Notes: a model not told the origin generated them from the sequence alone. 48,318 nucleotides of DNA from SLAN01 sp964565375 (GCA_964565375.1 CAZMEV010000012.1:1-48318); one strand, 5' to 3'; numbered from the stretch's first letter, positions 33,065 through 42,074 are shown. Program-made: numbers and translations.

Positions 33065-34786
33065 TTAGACTTTGTGCCGCTTGATCTTCTTGGTTGTGGT
33101 CATCTCCATGGGTTCTTCAAGCACCTGAACCCGCTCTATGCGCTCAAACGGACGCAGCTGTTTGTTGACTTCGGCGACGATCTCGTTGGCCCGTTTCTCG
33201 ATCTCCTCCTGACCGATCTCCCGGCCTTCATCGCTCGCGCGCTGCTTGAAATGCTCATACGCCGGATACACGAGCGCTTCGACCCCCTCGGTCCTCATTG
33301 CCTCATCCTTCGTGTACCCACGTACCATAATCTGCTCTATTTCGTCATACAGCTGAAAGCGATCCTCTATTTCCTCGGGGAAGACGTTCTTGCCTCCCTC
33401 GGTCACAATAAGCGACTTCTTTCGGCCGGTAAGGTAGAGATAGTTCTCATTGTCGAGGTAGCCGAGATCGCCGGTGCGGAACCAGCCATCCTCGGTAAAC
33501 GCCTCCTTCGTCGCTTCCTCATTACGATAGTAGCCCTGCATGACCATCGGCCCCTTGACCGCAATTTCTCCAACGCCCCGCTCGTCAGGGTTCAGTATCG
33601 TCATTTCAACGCGCGGCAACACCTTTCCGACCGAGTCTTCCTTGAATCGTTCGACCGGATTCAACGTGAGAATCGGCGCTGTTTCGGTGAGACCGTACCC
33701 CTGCACAAAATCAATGCCGAGCTGATTGAACATGCGGAAGGTCGAACTCGGAAGCGGCCCGCCTCCGGAAATACAGATGCGGTTGGTATCCAGCGAAAGT
33801 TTTGCGAGCACACCCTTGAACATGACCTTTCCGGGATTCAGGCCGGTCAGCTTCTTTACGCCGCCGCTTATCGCCATGAGAGTTCGGATCAGCCCGTAGA
33901 CAACGGCACCTTTCTCACGGACTCCTTTCAGAAGGCCTTTGAGCATCTTGTTGAACAGCATTGGAATGGCAAGGAACATGGTCACCTGCCCACGCTTGAG
34001 CTCTTTAAGGATCTGCTGAACAACCAGGCGCCGTGCAAATACAATTTCGCAGCCGGAGGATATCGCCTCGAGAAACACCGCAAGCATTGTATATGAGTGA
34101 TGGATCGGCAGCAGGGCATAGAACACGTCATCGCTTCTGAGATTCATGATCGACTGCGCGAGAAAACAGTCGGAGACGAAGTTTTTGTGCGTGAGCATAA
34201 CCCCCTTGTGGTTGCCCGTTGTCCCGGATGTGAACAGGATTGCAGCAAGATCATCCTCGTGACCGCGAGGCAGTTCGTACTCGCCCGCGTCTTCAATATC
34301 GAGGATATAGTTTTCCTTCTTCGGTGAAAGGGAAACACGATGTTTGACTCCCGACTTACGTTTTGTTGCGAGGGTATCGTAGCGGTCATCGTCGACAAAC
34401 AGCACCTTGCACTCGGAGAAGGTAATAAGTTCTTCAAGCTGTTCATCGCGAAGCTGATGATCGAGCGGGACGACCACGGCTCCCGCATACTGAATCGCAA
34501 GATAGGCAATCGCCCATTCCGGTGAGTTCACACCATTGACCGCACACCGGTCTCCTTTTTTCACCCCTTTGGAAATCAGCCATTTCGCGGTGCGCCGCAC
34601 CGCGTCGTCTGCCTCTTTGTAGGTCAGCCGCAGTTCCTCCGGTTCAAACCGGGTAAATGCAGTGGCCGCGCTGTGGCGTGACACCGTAATGGAAAACATT
34701 TGCGGAATAGTCGGCCATTCTCCATCGAACTCTTTCCCACGATATTCGTCGAGAAAGCGCCATGGTTCCGGATTCTGTTTAGACAT
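33065..34786 (-). CDS. AMP-dependent acyl-CoA synthetase (long-chain type)
   Basis: A 573-residue adenylate-forming enzyme that activates a carboxylate as acyl-AMP and normally passes it to CoA. Key motifs: the P-loop ILFTSGTTGNHKGVMLTHKN (about residues 185-205), HHSYTMLAVFLEA, the acyl-adenylate motif QGYGLTETAPILTLNP (about 360-375), DGWFRTGDLGYLD and the C-terminal LTGRKKSLIVTEGGKNVFPEEIE. The sequence ends in TTKKIKRHKV, with the catalytic Lys of the C-terminal domain near the end. The long-chain fatty acid group is the best match. GAGGAG precedes the start by about 13 bases. It converges with the hybrid kinase. Confidence 0.92.
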   Translation of the reverse strand: MSKQNPEPWRFLDEYRGKEFDGEWPTIPQMFSITVSRHSAATAFTRFEPEELRLTYKEADDAVRRTAKWLISKGVKKGDRCAVNGVNSPEWAIAYLAIQYAGAVVVPLDHQLRDEQLEELITFSECKVLFVDDDRYDTLATKRKSGVKHRVSLSPKKENYILDIEDAGEYELPRGHEDDLAAILFTSGTTGNHKGVMLTHKNFVSDCFLAQSIMNLRSDDVFYALLPIHHSYTMLAVFLEAISSGCEIVFARRLVVQQILKELKRGQVTMFLAIPMLFNKMLKGLLKGVREKGAVVYGLIRTLMAISGGVKKLTGLNPGKVMFKGVLAKLSLDTNRICISGGGPLPSSTFRMFNQLGIDFVQGYGLTETAPILTLNPVERFKEDSVGKVLPRVEMTILNPDERGVGEIAVKGPMVMQGYYRNEEATKEAFTEDGWFRTGDLGYLDNENYLYLTGRKKSLIVTEGGKNVFPEEIEDRFQLYDEIEQIMVRGYTKDEAMRTEGVEALVYPAYEHFKQRASDEGREIGQEEIEKRANEIVAEVNKQLRPFERIERVQVLEEPMEMTTTKKIKRHKV

Positions 34787-34862
34787 ATGATCAGGACTCC
34801 TCTATTTCCATGCTCCCGGTCGCCATCGGTTGGCCGACCGGCTGAACACACTTGCTGCAGGC

Positions 34863-34892
34863 AGTCTATCGCGGCATGTAACAATCCGACAA
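34863..34892 (-). promoter_or_regulatory. Candidate promoter for the acyl-CoA synthetase
   Basis: On the minus strand, TTGTCG (34887-34892) and TAGACT (34863-34868) are 18 bases apart, about 75 bases before the start. The surrounding 34787-35004 spacer has no gene. Confidence 0.4.
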
Positions 34893-35004
34893 GCACAGCT
34901 GTTCGCGGGGGCGGCGCATTAATCGGGATGAAGCATCGGTGACGAGGCGTCGGGTGAAGCGTTAATGGAGGCGCACCGGCGAAGCAGTATCCCGACCGTG
35001 CAGC

Positions 35005-35577
35005 TCAGGGGACTTCCTGTTCACGCTTTAAAACATACGTCGTCTGTGTAAAAAAGTGAAATACATAGTCGGTACGCATTTCGCAGATACGAAGACCGAG
35101 CCGCGTGAAGGTGGCTCGCCACTCAACGTCGCTGCGATTTGTATGGGGGTGCCCACGAAACTCAAGGTTGGCAATACTGTCGGCCCACCACGTAAGGCGC
35201 ATCTTGAGTGCTGAACTCGCTGTATCCTCTATGACGACTATCTGCGAGGCAACTCGCATCGCTTCGGAGAGCACCTGCTCGGGGTCAGGCGTATGGTGGA
35301 GCACCGTAAGCAGCAGGGCGACATCGAACCGGTCATCGGGGAACGGTAAACGGCTGCCGTCGTAGAGAACCGGCTGAACTTCGGGTATTCTACTGCTGTC
35401 GCGGACATCGACGGAGACAACGTCATGCCCACGCTGCATGAGCCCGAGCGAGACGAAACCCCGGCCCGCACCGATATCCACAACAGAACACCCGCCTGGA
35501 TAGAGCACGTGCTCGAAACGGGAAATTTTGTCCTCGGCCCACTTCACCGAGTTTCGCCGGGAGATCCGCCTCATCAT
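35005..35577 (-). CDS. Class I SAM-dependent methyltransferase
   Basis: 190 residues from the first of two ATGs at 35577. Motifs of the Rossmann-like methyltransferase fold are clear: CSVVDIGAGRGFVSLGLMQRG (SAM-binding motif I), VVSVDVRDSS, and RFDVALLLTVLHHTPDPEQVLSEAMRV (motif IV region). Small-molecule relatives of the UbiE/type 11 group look closest. The target is unknown. The open frame extends 66 codons upstream, but that part encodes a chemoreceptor-like stretch belonging to a decayed gene, so a start at 35577 is preferred. It is preceded by TGATGA, with the end of a remnant reading frame overlapping the start. Confidence 0.82.
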   Translation of the reverse strand: MMRRISRRNSVKWAEDKISRFEHVLYPGGCSVVDIGAGRGFVSLGLMQRGHDVVSVDVRDSSRIPEVQPVLYDGSRLPFPDDRFDVALLLTVLHHTPDPEQVLSEAMRVASQIVVIEDTASSALKMRLTWWADSIANLEFRGHPHTNRSDVEWRATFTRLGLRICEMRTDYVFHFFTQTTYVLKREQEVP

Positions 35578-35921
35578 TCCGGGAGCTCTTCGAGCATGTG
35601 CGCCGTCTCCTGTTCCGCCAACCTTCGACGCTTCTATGGCAGTATTCAGCGCCGGCATTTTGAGCTTCTCTGCAATTTCGGTCACATCCTCGCCTTTCTT
35701 CGGATGTGTTTCGCCGCCGTGCGGGAGGAATCGGCGTGGTCGCGCACGGTTTCCACCCCGGAGCGTACTCCCCACAGCCCTTCTTTGAGGGTATTTGCCA
35801 GTCGTTCAAGAAGCTGGTCATTCTCGTCGTAAACGACCTTGTTCAGTTCACGGGCAATTTCGACGACGTGCGATATATCGTTCGAAAAGGAAACCGCACC
35901 GATGGGAACACATCGCGAAAG
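35578..35921 (-). pseudogene. Decayed chemoreceptor (MCP) signalling fragment
   Basis: Read on the minus strand, one frame gives about 79 residues (PIGAVSFSNDISHVVEIARE, then LERLANTLKEGLWGVRSGVE, SSRTAA) ending at a TGA at 35682-35684. A second frame, overlapping its end, continues with EDVTEIAEKLKMPALNTAIEASKVGGTGDG. That segment resembles the receptor hairpin tip ([27 protein letters not shown]). A short piece of the missing link, RNTSEE, appears in the third frame. At least two frameshifts are needed, the sensory and HAMP parts are absent, and a stop precedes the fragment. By chance its second frame is open into the methyltransferase gene. It is best read as a receptor remnant. Confidence 0.68.
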
Positions 35922-36096
35922 TTATGAAACGACTCGCCCTCCCGTCTCGCTATGGCATCCCGGCGCATATCCAGCTGCCGGCGGCTCCGCGGATGAGCAT
36001 ATCATCGCCCCGTCGGGCGGGCAATGCACAACCCGGCAATGGCTTTCTTTCAGACGAATTCGTGCTACGATCCGGGGCCGGAAGGCAGGAGCAGGA

Positions 36097-37023
36097 GTGA
36101 ACGGAAAAAACTACATAGTCTGCATTGGCGCAGCAAATCTTGATATACACGGGTTCAGCGACCGGTCGCTGCTCGCAAGGGAGTCCAACCCCGGCGAGGT
36201 CCACCGGAGTGCGGGCGGTGTTGCGCGTAATATTGCAGAGAACCTCAGCCGGCTCGGTCACGAGGTTTCGCTGGTTACCGCCCTCGGTGATGATCCGGGC
36301 GGGCGGTATCTGAACGAATCATGTGAGGCGCTCGGCATTGATACTTCGCGCTCAATAACTGTGCCCGGGGTGGAAACATCAACCTATATCTCCATTAATG
36401 ACACCGACGGTGATATGGCGCTCGCGCTTTCGGACATGCGCATCCTCGATTCGTTGACCACCGCGCACCTTGACGATATTGCCGATTGGATTGATGGTTC
36501 GAGCGCGATTGTAATCGATGCGGGGCTTACGCCGGGGTGTATCCGGTTTATCGCCGAGCGATTCCGGAAGAAGCGTGTGTTCGTAAACCCGGTTTCGATG
36601 AGTAAGTGTGAGCGCATGCGGAAGGTTGTCGGCAAGTTTCACAGTCTGTGTATGAACCAGGCGGAAGCGAGCGAGCTCAGCGGAGTATCGATTTACGGGC
36701 CTGACGATATTCCGCGGGCGGCGACCGCGCTTCATCAGGCGGGCGTTGAACGGGTGTTTGTCACCGCGGGGGCTTCCGGAGCCTGGTATCGAGACGGTAG
36801 CTACGAGGGGCATATACCCGCGGCGGCGATTCGGGTTCGCAATGCGAATGGCGCCGGCGATGCGTTTACCGCAGGCAGCGTGCACGCGGAGCTGGCCGGC
36901 GGGTCTGTCCGTGAGGCTGCACGCACCGGTGTTGCCGCGGCGAGTATCGCGCTTCAGAGCAACGATACGGTAAGCGAGAGTATGAGCACGTCCGCGCTCG
37001 AGTGGCAGCTGCAGAGAATGTAG
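36097..37023 (+). CDS. psuK: PfkB-family kinase, pseudouridine kinase
   Basis: 308 residues from a GTG at 36097 with AGGAG a few bases before it. The frame is open far upstream, but those residues are low-complexity. PfkB signatures are clear: VCIGAANLDIHGFSD at the start, GGVARNIAENLSRLG (about residues 40-55) and NANGAGDAFTAG near residue 252 with the catalytic Asp. The N-x-x-GAGDA form resembles E. coli PsuK. It phosphorylates pseudouridine to pseudouridine 5'-phosphate, the substrate of the enzyme encoded next, 30 bases on. The pairing makes the assignment firm. Confidence 0.9.
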   Translation: MNGKNYIVCIGAANLDIHGFSDRSLLARESNPGEVHRSAGGVARNIAENLSRLGHEVSLVTALGDDPGGRYLNESCEALGIDTSRSITVPGVETSTYISINDTDGDMALALSDMRILDSLTTAHLDDIADWIDGSSAIVIDAGLTPGCIRFIAERFRKKRVFVNPVSMSKCERMRKVVGKFHSLCMNQAEASELSGVSIYGPDDIPRAATALHQAGVERVFVTAGASGAWYRDGSYEGHIPAAAIRVRNANGAGDAFTAGSVHAELAGGSVREAARTGVAAASIALQSNDTVSESMSTSALEWQLQRM

Positions 37024-37053
37024 CGTGCCGGCAATGCTAAGGAGAATGGTGCT

Positions 37054-37980
37054 ATGACGACTAAGGATATGTATCTGGATGTAAACGAAGAAGTGCGAAC
37101 CGCGCTGCTTGAAGGGCGCGCAGTGGTAGCACTTGAGTCGACGATTATTACCCACGGCATGTCGTATCCCGAAAACGTCGAGAGCGCGCGAACAAGCGAA
37201 CGCGTGATCCGTGAGGCTGGGGCCGTGCCGGCCACAATCGGCATTCGTGGCGGCAAGATCCGGGTGGGACTTACCGACGACGACATAGAGTACTTTGGAC
37301 GGCATCCCGAAATACGAAAGGCGTCTCGAAGGGACCTCGCCATGATCCTTTCGCAGAAGATGGACGGTGCGACGACGGTGGCAACGACCATGCTCGGCGC
37401 CTCGCTTGCCGGAATTCGGGTGTTCGCTACAGGCGGCATCGGTGGAGCGCACCGGCACGCACAGCAGAGTTTTGACGTGTCCGCGGACTTAAGCGAGCTC
37501 TCCCGTACACCGGTCGCGGTTGTCTGTGCCGGAGCAAAGAGTATCCTCGATATAGGACTGACCCTTGAAATCCTCGAAACCTACGGAGTGCCGGTAATCG
37601 GATACCGCACTGAAGCGTTTCCCGCATTTTACCTCCGTGATTCCGGCTTCGGCGTAGACGACCGCGCCGATGATCCGGAGACGGTGGCAGGCGCCATGCA
37701 TGCAGCATGGCGATTGGGACTTGAAAGCGGCATGGTCATAGCTAATCCCATTCCGGGCGAGTACGAGATGGACCCGGCGCTCATAAACGGAAGCATCGAA
37801 ACGGCGGTGGCCGAGGCTGAGGAGAAAGGAATACGTGGTAAGGATGTCACGCCTTTCGTCCTCGCACGGCTGCACGAGGTCACTGAAGGCAAAAGCCTCG
37901 CGGCAAATAAGGAGCTTGTGTATAACAATGCCCGCGTCGCGGCAGAGGTGGCAACTGCGTACGCAAGAACCCACGGTTAA
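37054..37980 (+). CDS. psuG: Pseudouridine-5'-phosphate glycosidase
   Basis: 308 residues. This enzyme cleaves pseudouridine 5'-phosphate to uracil and ribose 5-phosphate, completing pseudouridine salvage from RNA breakdown. The family core is intact: VALESTIITHGMSYPEN with Glu28, GGKIRVGLTDDDI, TTVATTMLGASLAGIRVFATGGIGGAHR, and CAGAKSILDIGLT with the catalytic Lys162 (Lys166 in E. coli). The end has NPIPGEYEMD. AAGGAGAATGGTGCT lies before the ATG. With psuK it forms a two-gene operon, and no dedicated transporter is seen next to it. Confidence 0.95.
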   Translation: MTTKDMYLDVNEEVRTALLEGRAVVALESTIITHGMSYPENVESARTSERVIREAGAVPATIGIRGGKIRVGLTDDDIEYFGRHPEIRKASRRDLAMILSQKMDGATTVATTMLGASLAGIRVFATGGIGGAHRHAQQSFDVSADLSELSRTPVAVVCAGAKSILDIGLTLEILETYGVPVIGYRTEAFPAFYLRDSGFGVDDRADDPETVAGAMHAAWRLGLESGMVIANPIPGEYEMDPALINGSIETAVAEAEEKGIRGKDVTPFVLARLHEVTEGKSLAANKELVYNNARVAAEVATAYARTHG

Positions 37981-38033
37981 AGCCGGCGGATCCGGCTCCA
38001 GTGGCCGGCGCAACCGGACCCGGCGGCCGGCCA
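37981..38033 (+). terminator. Two GC-rich hairpins after psuG
   Basis: AGCCGG-CGGAT-CCGGCT (37981-37997) begins right at the stop. TGGCCGGC (38002-38009) pairs perfectly with GCCGGCCA (38026-38033). There is no T-run, so termination here is only possible. Confidence 0.35.
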
Positions 38034-38136
38034 TCCGTGCATCCCGCGGGCCGGCACATCCTGGGGTGGGCTGGAGAATTAATGATCGAAAATCGCCCTG
38101 ATTACCCGTGCATCGGTCGGTCGACCGTGTTACAAT

Positions 38137-38165
38137 TTGTCAATGTTATTGAAATAGCATTTGAT
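38137..38165 (+). promoter_or_regulatory. Promoter and likely operator of the GntR/LacI hybrid regulator
   Basis: TTGTCA (38137-38142) and TTTGAT (38160-38165) are 17 bases apart, 29 bases before the start. The -35 box lies inside GTGTTACAATTTGTCA, which resembles the reverse of GTGACAATTGTGTTAC in front of the epimerase gene. Autoregulation is plausible. Confidence 0.5.
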
Positions 38166-38194
38166 AAGCCAGGATCGACAGAGACAAAAGGCCA

Positions 38195-39340
38195 GTGAAA
38201 GGTATGAGTACTATGGGCGCACGAAAGAACAGCAAGTACAGCCAGATATACGAAGAGATACGCTCCGGGATTGTAAACGGCCGGTTCCGTCCCGGTGAGC
38301 AGCTTCCGACCGAATACGAACTCTGTCGGCAGTACTCGGTTTCTCGCCCTACGGTAACGCGGGCGCTCAATATGCTCCAGAGCGAAGGCCTTCTTCACCG
38401 TCGAAGCGGGTCGGGCAGTTTCGTAAGCTCGGTTCCCGCTGAGCGCGATCAAACGTCCCAGATCTATTTCGGGCTGCTTATCCCACGACTTGGCGTCACC
38501 GAGATTTTCGAGCCGATCTGTGCGAGTATCGCGCAACAGTCCCGGGCGAACAATTTTCATATTCTCTGGGGTGACTCCGCGGCACATGGCGATGCGTCGG
38601 TTATCGAAGCAGCCGAGGATACCTGCCGCCGCTACATAGAAGCGAATGTATCCGGCATCTTTTATGTACCGCTGGAGCTTGTCGAAGGGCACACCGAAGC
38701 GAACCGGCGAATTGCTGCAATGCTCGAGGAAGCGCAGATCCCCGTAGTAATGCTCGACGCGGATTACCTGCCGTTCCCCGAGCGAAGCCGATTCGATTTA
38801 GTGGGCATTGACAACGTTCAGGCCGGATACAGACTTACCCGCCATTTCCTCGAACAGGGAGCAACGCGGGTCGACTATCTGTACCGGCCCTACTCTGCTC
38901 AGACGATTTTTGCACGCCTTCGAGGTTACAAGAGCGCTCTCGTGGACGCCGGAATTATGCCTGAGGGGTCATGGGTTCACGAAGGCGAGCCTGGCGAGAC
39001 CGAAACAGTCCGTGCTCTGCTCGACACCGGCGCCACGGACATAGTCTGCGCGAACGACGCTACCGCATTCACCCTGCTGCATTCGCTCGAGGAACTCGGT
39101 GCGCGCGTTCCCGAGGATATCCGCCTGACGGGTGTAGACGACGTCAAGTACTCCAGGTACGCTCGCGTCCCCCTTACCACCATCCGTCAGCCCTGCGACA
39201 CTATCGGAAGACTGGCCGTGACGGCGATGATGTCGCGTTTGAACACCCCTGATGCCGATCCATTTACGATAACCGCGCAGCCTGAACTCATTTCACGCCG
39301 GTCCTCCCAACGCGAGAATGCGGCTGTAGCCTCCGTATGA
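38195..39340 (+). CDS. GntR-LacI hybrid transcriptional regulator (AraR-like)
   Basis: 381 residues from a GTG at 38195 with AAAAGG before it; ATGs at 38204 and 38213 are alternatives. Residues about 12-75 form a GntR winged helix (SQIYEEIRSGIVNGRFRPGEQLPTEYELCRQYSVSRPTVTRAL). The rest is a LacI-type sugar-binding domain (IYFGLLIPRLGVTEIFEPI, DLVGIDNVQAGYRLTRHFLEQG, ANDATAFTLL, RLTGVDDVKYSRYARVPLTTIRQP). This domain pairing is that of AraR-like regulators. It probably controls the downstream epimerase and kinase genes, given their order and the similar upstream motifs. The effector would be a ketose or pentose. Confidence 0.92.
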   Translation: MKGMSTMGARKNSKYSQIYEEIRSGIVNGRFRPGEQLPTEYELCRQYSVSRPTVTRALNMLQSEGLLHRRSGSGSFVSSVPAERDQTSQIYFGLLIPRLGVTEIFEPICASIAQQSRANNFHILWGDSAAHGDASVIEAAEDTCRRYIEANVSGIFYVPLELVEGHTEANRRIAAMLEEAQIPVVMLDADYLPFPERSRFDLVGIDNVQAGYRLTRHFLEQGATRVDYLYRPYSAQTIFARLRGYKSALVDAGIMPEGSWVHEGEPGETETVRALLDTGATDIVCANDATAFTLLHSLEELGARVPEDIRLTGVDDVKYSRYARVPLTTIRQPCDTIGRLAVTAMMSRLNTPDADPFTITAQPELISRRSSQRENAAVASV

Positions 39341-39441
39341 GGCAGCCTTTACATGCCCCTCCATATGAATCCGGAGCAGCCCGCCGGTCAGCCCTCGGTG
39401 TTGCCGGCATAGTCACCCGCAACAACATTTTTCCTGTCGCA

Positions 39442-39460
39442 ATCGTGACAATTGTGTTAC
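39442..39460 (+). promoter_or_regulatory. Candidate operator before the ketose epimerase gene
   Basis: ATCGTGACAATTGTGTTAC holds TGACAATTGT, a near-palindrome. In reverse it aligns to the element in front of the regulator gene (shared ACAATT(T)GTCA). It lies 85 bases before the epimerase start. No strong promoter could be fixed in the 39341-39544 spacer. Confidence 0.4.
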
Positions 39461-39544
39461 TCTTTCTTCGAAACGGTAAGCTAAGCTGTTCTATCATATA
39501 GCAGCAGTAACCATACGATAGAACGTTGAGACGAAGGAGATACC

Positions 39545-40405
39545 ATGATTCAGTTCGGAGCACACGCATTTGTATGGATCGGCGACTGGACGACCGATAG
39601 CGGCAACAAAACAATTGCTTCAGCCGCAGCGGCCGGGATGGACTTTATCGAAATCCCGATTCTCGACCCGGAAACCTTTGATGCAGCGGCACACCGCAAG
39701 ACCCTCGAATCCGAGGGGATTTCTGCCACCTTTTCCACCGTCCTTCCGCATCACTCGCATATGCCCGAAAACCCTGACAGGGCGAAGGCGTATCTCCTGA
39801 AAGTGCTCGACAAGGTGGCTGAAACAGGCTCTGAGTACCTCGGCGGATGTATCGGCTACGCACTCGGCCGATTGACCGGCGCACCTCCCACCGAAGCAGA
39901 GATCGACAACACGGTTGCGGGACTCGCGGAGATTGCAGACGAAGCAGCCGACCGCGGGATCACCCTCGCGCTCGAAGCCTGCAACCGGTATGAGACCTAC
40001 ATGTTCAACGCGCTCGAGGATACCCGCGCCGCGATCCTTCGCACCGGCAAGAGCAATCTGAAGCTGCACGCCGACACGTACCACATGAACATTGAAGAAG
40101 AAGGTTTTTACGCACCAATAAAGAACACTGCCGACGTTCTCGATTACCTCCACATGAGCGAGAGCAATCGCGGACTGGTAGGAAGCGGCACCGTCTGGTG
40201 GGAGGAAATCTGGAAGGCACTCTCGGAAATCAAGTTCAACGGCAAACTTGCGCTCGAGTCATTTGCGGCTGTGAACCCGAAACTGCAGGCTGCCACGTGT
40301 CTCTGGCGCCCGACAAATGCAAGCCCCGAGACACTCGCGAGTGAAGGCATGAAGTTCCTCAAGGATGGTGCACGCAGGCACGGGTTAATCGCTGCAGGGC
40401 CGTGA
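39545..40405 (+). CDS. Ketose 3-epimerase (tagatose/allulose 3-epimerase family)
   Basis: A 286-residue TIM-barrel sugar epimerase. The metal and catalytic residues Glu144 (LALEACNRYE), Asp177 (LHADTYHMN), His203 (DYLHMSESNRG) and Glu238 (LALESFA) keep exactly the spacing of Pseudomonas cichorii tagatose 3-epimerase (152, 185, 211, 246). It should invert C3 of a free ketose such as tagatose, sorbose, fructose or allulose. AAGGAG precedes the start. With the following FGGY kinase and the upstream regulator it forms a ketose-use unit. Its last 14 codons are duplicated just downstream in another frame, so the C-terminus may have been longer. Confidence 0.9.
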   Translation: MIQFGAHAFVWIGDWTTDSGNKTIASAAAAGMDFIEIPILDPETFDAAAHRKTLESEGISATFSTVLPHHSHMPENPDRAKAYLLKVLDKVAETGSEYLGGCIGYALGRLTGAPPTEAEIDNTVAGLAEIADEAADRGITLALEACNRYETYMFNALEDTRAAILRTGKSNLKLHADTYHMNIEEEGFYAPIKNTADVLDYLHMSESNRGLVGSGTVWWEEIWKALSEIKFNGKLALESFAAVNPKLQAATCLWRPTNASPETLASEGMKFLKDGARRHGLIAAGP

Positions 40406-40463
40406 TTATGCGGCAATGGAGGCGGATGGTGCCCGCCGGCACGGGTTAATCCGGGCCGGCTGA
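40363..40463 (+). repeat. Duplicated 3' end of the epimerase gene
   Basis: 40363-40405 (GGATGGTGCACGCAGGCACG... to TGA) recurs at 40424-40463 (GGATGGTGCCCGCCGGCACG... to TGA). The offset of 61 shifts the frame by one. Copy 2 would encode DGARRHGLIRAG against DGARRHGLIAAGP in copy 1, and the early base changes are synonymous. Confidence 0.8.
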
Positions 40464-40510
40464 GAGGGCTGACGCATTCCTTAAGCAACCGTGCTGTCTG
40501 GAGGCAAAGA

Positions 40511-42013
40511 GTGAGATTAGCAGGAATTGATGCCGGAACAACCTCTGTTTCCGGAGTTCTTCTCAACAGGGACAGCGGCCGCGTCGAACATACCGTATCC
40601 ACCGAGCACGGAGCGGCGCTGCCGCCCGACAATGCCGAGGTGGATATCCAGGATCCTCAGAAGTTCCTGGATGCAATCGAATCGATCAGAGCCGAGCTCA
40701 TTGACAAAGCCGAGTCTCTGAGGCGAACCGGTCGCCCCGGTACTATCGATGATGACGATCCACCCATTCGCGCCCTGTCGGTGACCGGCCAGGTTCACGG
40801 CATTCTCTACATTGGAGACGACGGACGGCACGTCTCACCACTGTATACCTGGCAGGACACCCGGGGCAGATGCAGTGCACAAGCACGAGGTGAGAGCCCG
40901 TCGGGCAGCGAAAGCTGGAGTGACTGGGCAACCAGCGCATCCGGATACCTGCTCCCGCCGGGGTACGGGTTTCTGACACATATCATAAATCAGCACGAAG
41001 GCAGGGTTCCCCGGGAAGCGGTGGGATTCACCACAATTCTCGGCTATATATCCATGCAACTGGCCGGAGCCCGCAGACCGAAGCTCGAAACCACCGACGC
41101 GCATTCACTCGGCCTTTTCGATCTGCAGACGCAGCGGTTTGACCGGGATGCGTACCGAACGCTCGGCATCCCGGAAGAATTCGTCCCCGAGGTTGTATCG
41201 GCGGAGACCATTCTCGGTACCACCGAGGAGGGTGTAGATGTGTTTGCGGCAGTGGGTGACAACCAGGCGGGGTACATCGGCTCGGTCCAGGACCCCACAC
41301 GGGAACCGCTGATAAGTATTGGAACGTCGGCACAGCTTAGTGTCTATTCACCGAATTTACCCGCCCCCGATGCCCGGCGGGGCGAGCACTACGGATGGAC
41401 AGGGCAGCTTGAAATACGCCCGTTTCCCGGGGGTGACTTTCTCTTTGCCGGCTCTTCGATAACAGGCGGCAGCTCGTATCGTCTGCTCGAGAGCTTGTTC
41501 CGGGAGATATGCCGGAAATACACCGGCATCGATCCCGGCAGTCTGCTCGAACAGATGAACTCCATCCCCTACGATGAACTGCAGGAATCGCTTAAGCTCG
41601 ACGTTTCAACGCAGTTTCTCGGCACCCGGCTCGATCCTTCAAAACGGGGGTCAATCCGGAACATCAGCAGAGGCAACTTCAGCCATGATTATCTTGTCGA
41701 AGGGTTTCTGCGGGGTATCGTCAGCGAACTCAAAACGTACTTCAACGATCTACCCGCACATGACCGGGCGCGTACCGAACGGGTGATCGGAGTCGGCAAC
41801 GCCCTCCGCAGAAATCCTCTGCTGTGCAGAATCCTCGAGGAGGAGATGAACGTACCCCTGTATTCGCCGGAATACAGAGAAGAAGCCGCGCTCGGCGCGG
41901 CCATTATCGCTGCGGTGGGCGCCGGCGCGTACCAGAGCTACGTTTCCACGGACCGTCCGGTTTCCTATGAAAAGGCCGGCACTTCCAAGGTTTCGCCCGA
42001 CGAAACCAGCTGA
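40511..42013 (+). CDS. FGGY-family carbohydrate kinase, sedoheptulokinase-like
   Basis: A 500-residue sugar kinase. The N-terminal phosphate motif is LAGIDAGTTSVSGVLL. VTGQVHGILYI near residue 95 and SPLYTWQDTRG resemble sedoheptulokinase-type members. DVFAAVGDNQAGYIGSV (about residues 240-256) carries the catalytic Asp, and LISIGTSAQLSVY and the C-terminal VIGVGNALRRNPLL complete the ATP site. It likely phosphorylates the ketose produced by the epimerase; the exact sugar is not readable. The start is a GTG with a good GGAGG six bases upstream. Confidence 0.87.
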   Translation: MRLAGIDAGTTSVSGVLLNRDSGRVEHTVSTEHGAALPPDNAEVDIQDPQKFLDAIESIRAELIDKAESLRRTGRPGTIDDDDPPIRALSVTGQVHGILYIGDDGRHVSPLYTWQDTRGRCSAQARGESPSGSESWSDWATSASGYLLPPGYGFLTHIINQHEGRVPREAVGFTTILGYISMQLAGARRPKLETTDAHSLGLFDLQTQRFDRDAYRTLGIPEEFVPEVVSAETILGTTEEGVDVFAAVGDNQAGYIGSVQDPTREPLISIGTSAQLSVYSPNLPAPDARRGEHYGWTGQLEIRPFPGGDFLFAGSSITGGSSYRLLESLFREICRKYTGIDPGSLLEQMNSIPYDELQESLKLDVSTQFLGTRLDPSKRGSIRNISRGNFSHDYLVEGFLRGIVSELKTYFNDLPAHDRARTERVIGVGNALRRNPLLCRILEEEMNVPLYSPEYREEAALGAAIIAAVGAGAYQSYVSTDRPVSYEKAGTSKVSPDETS

Positions 42014-42074
42014 AATCGCCTGAAGCCCCATGCAACGCCCCGCCCATTCATGCTATAAGTGCCCCAATCGAATC

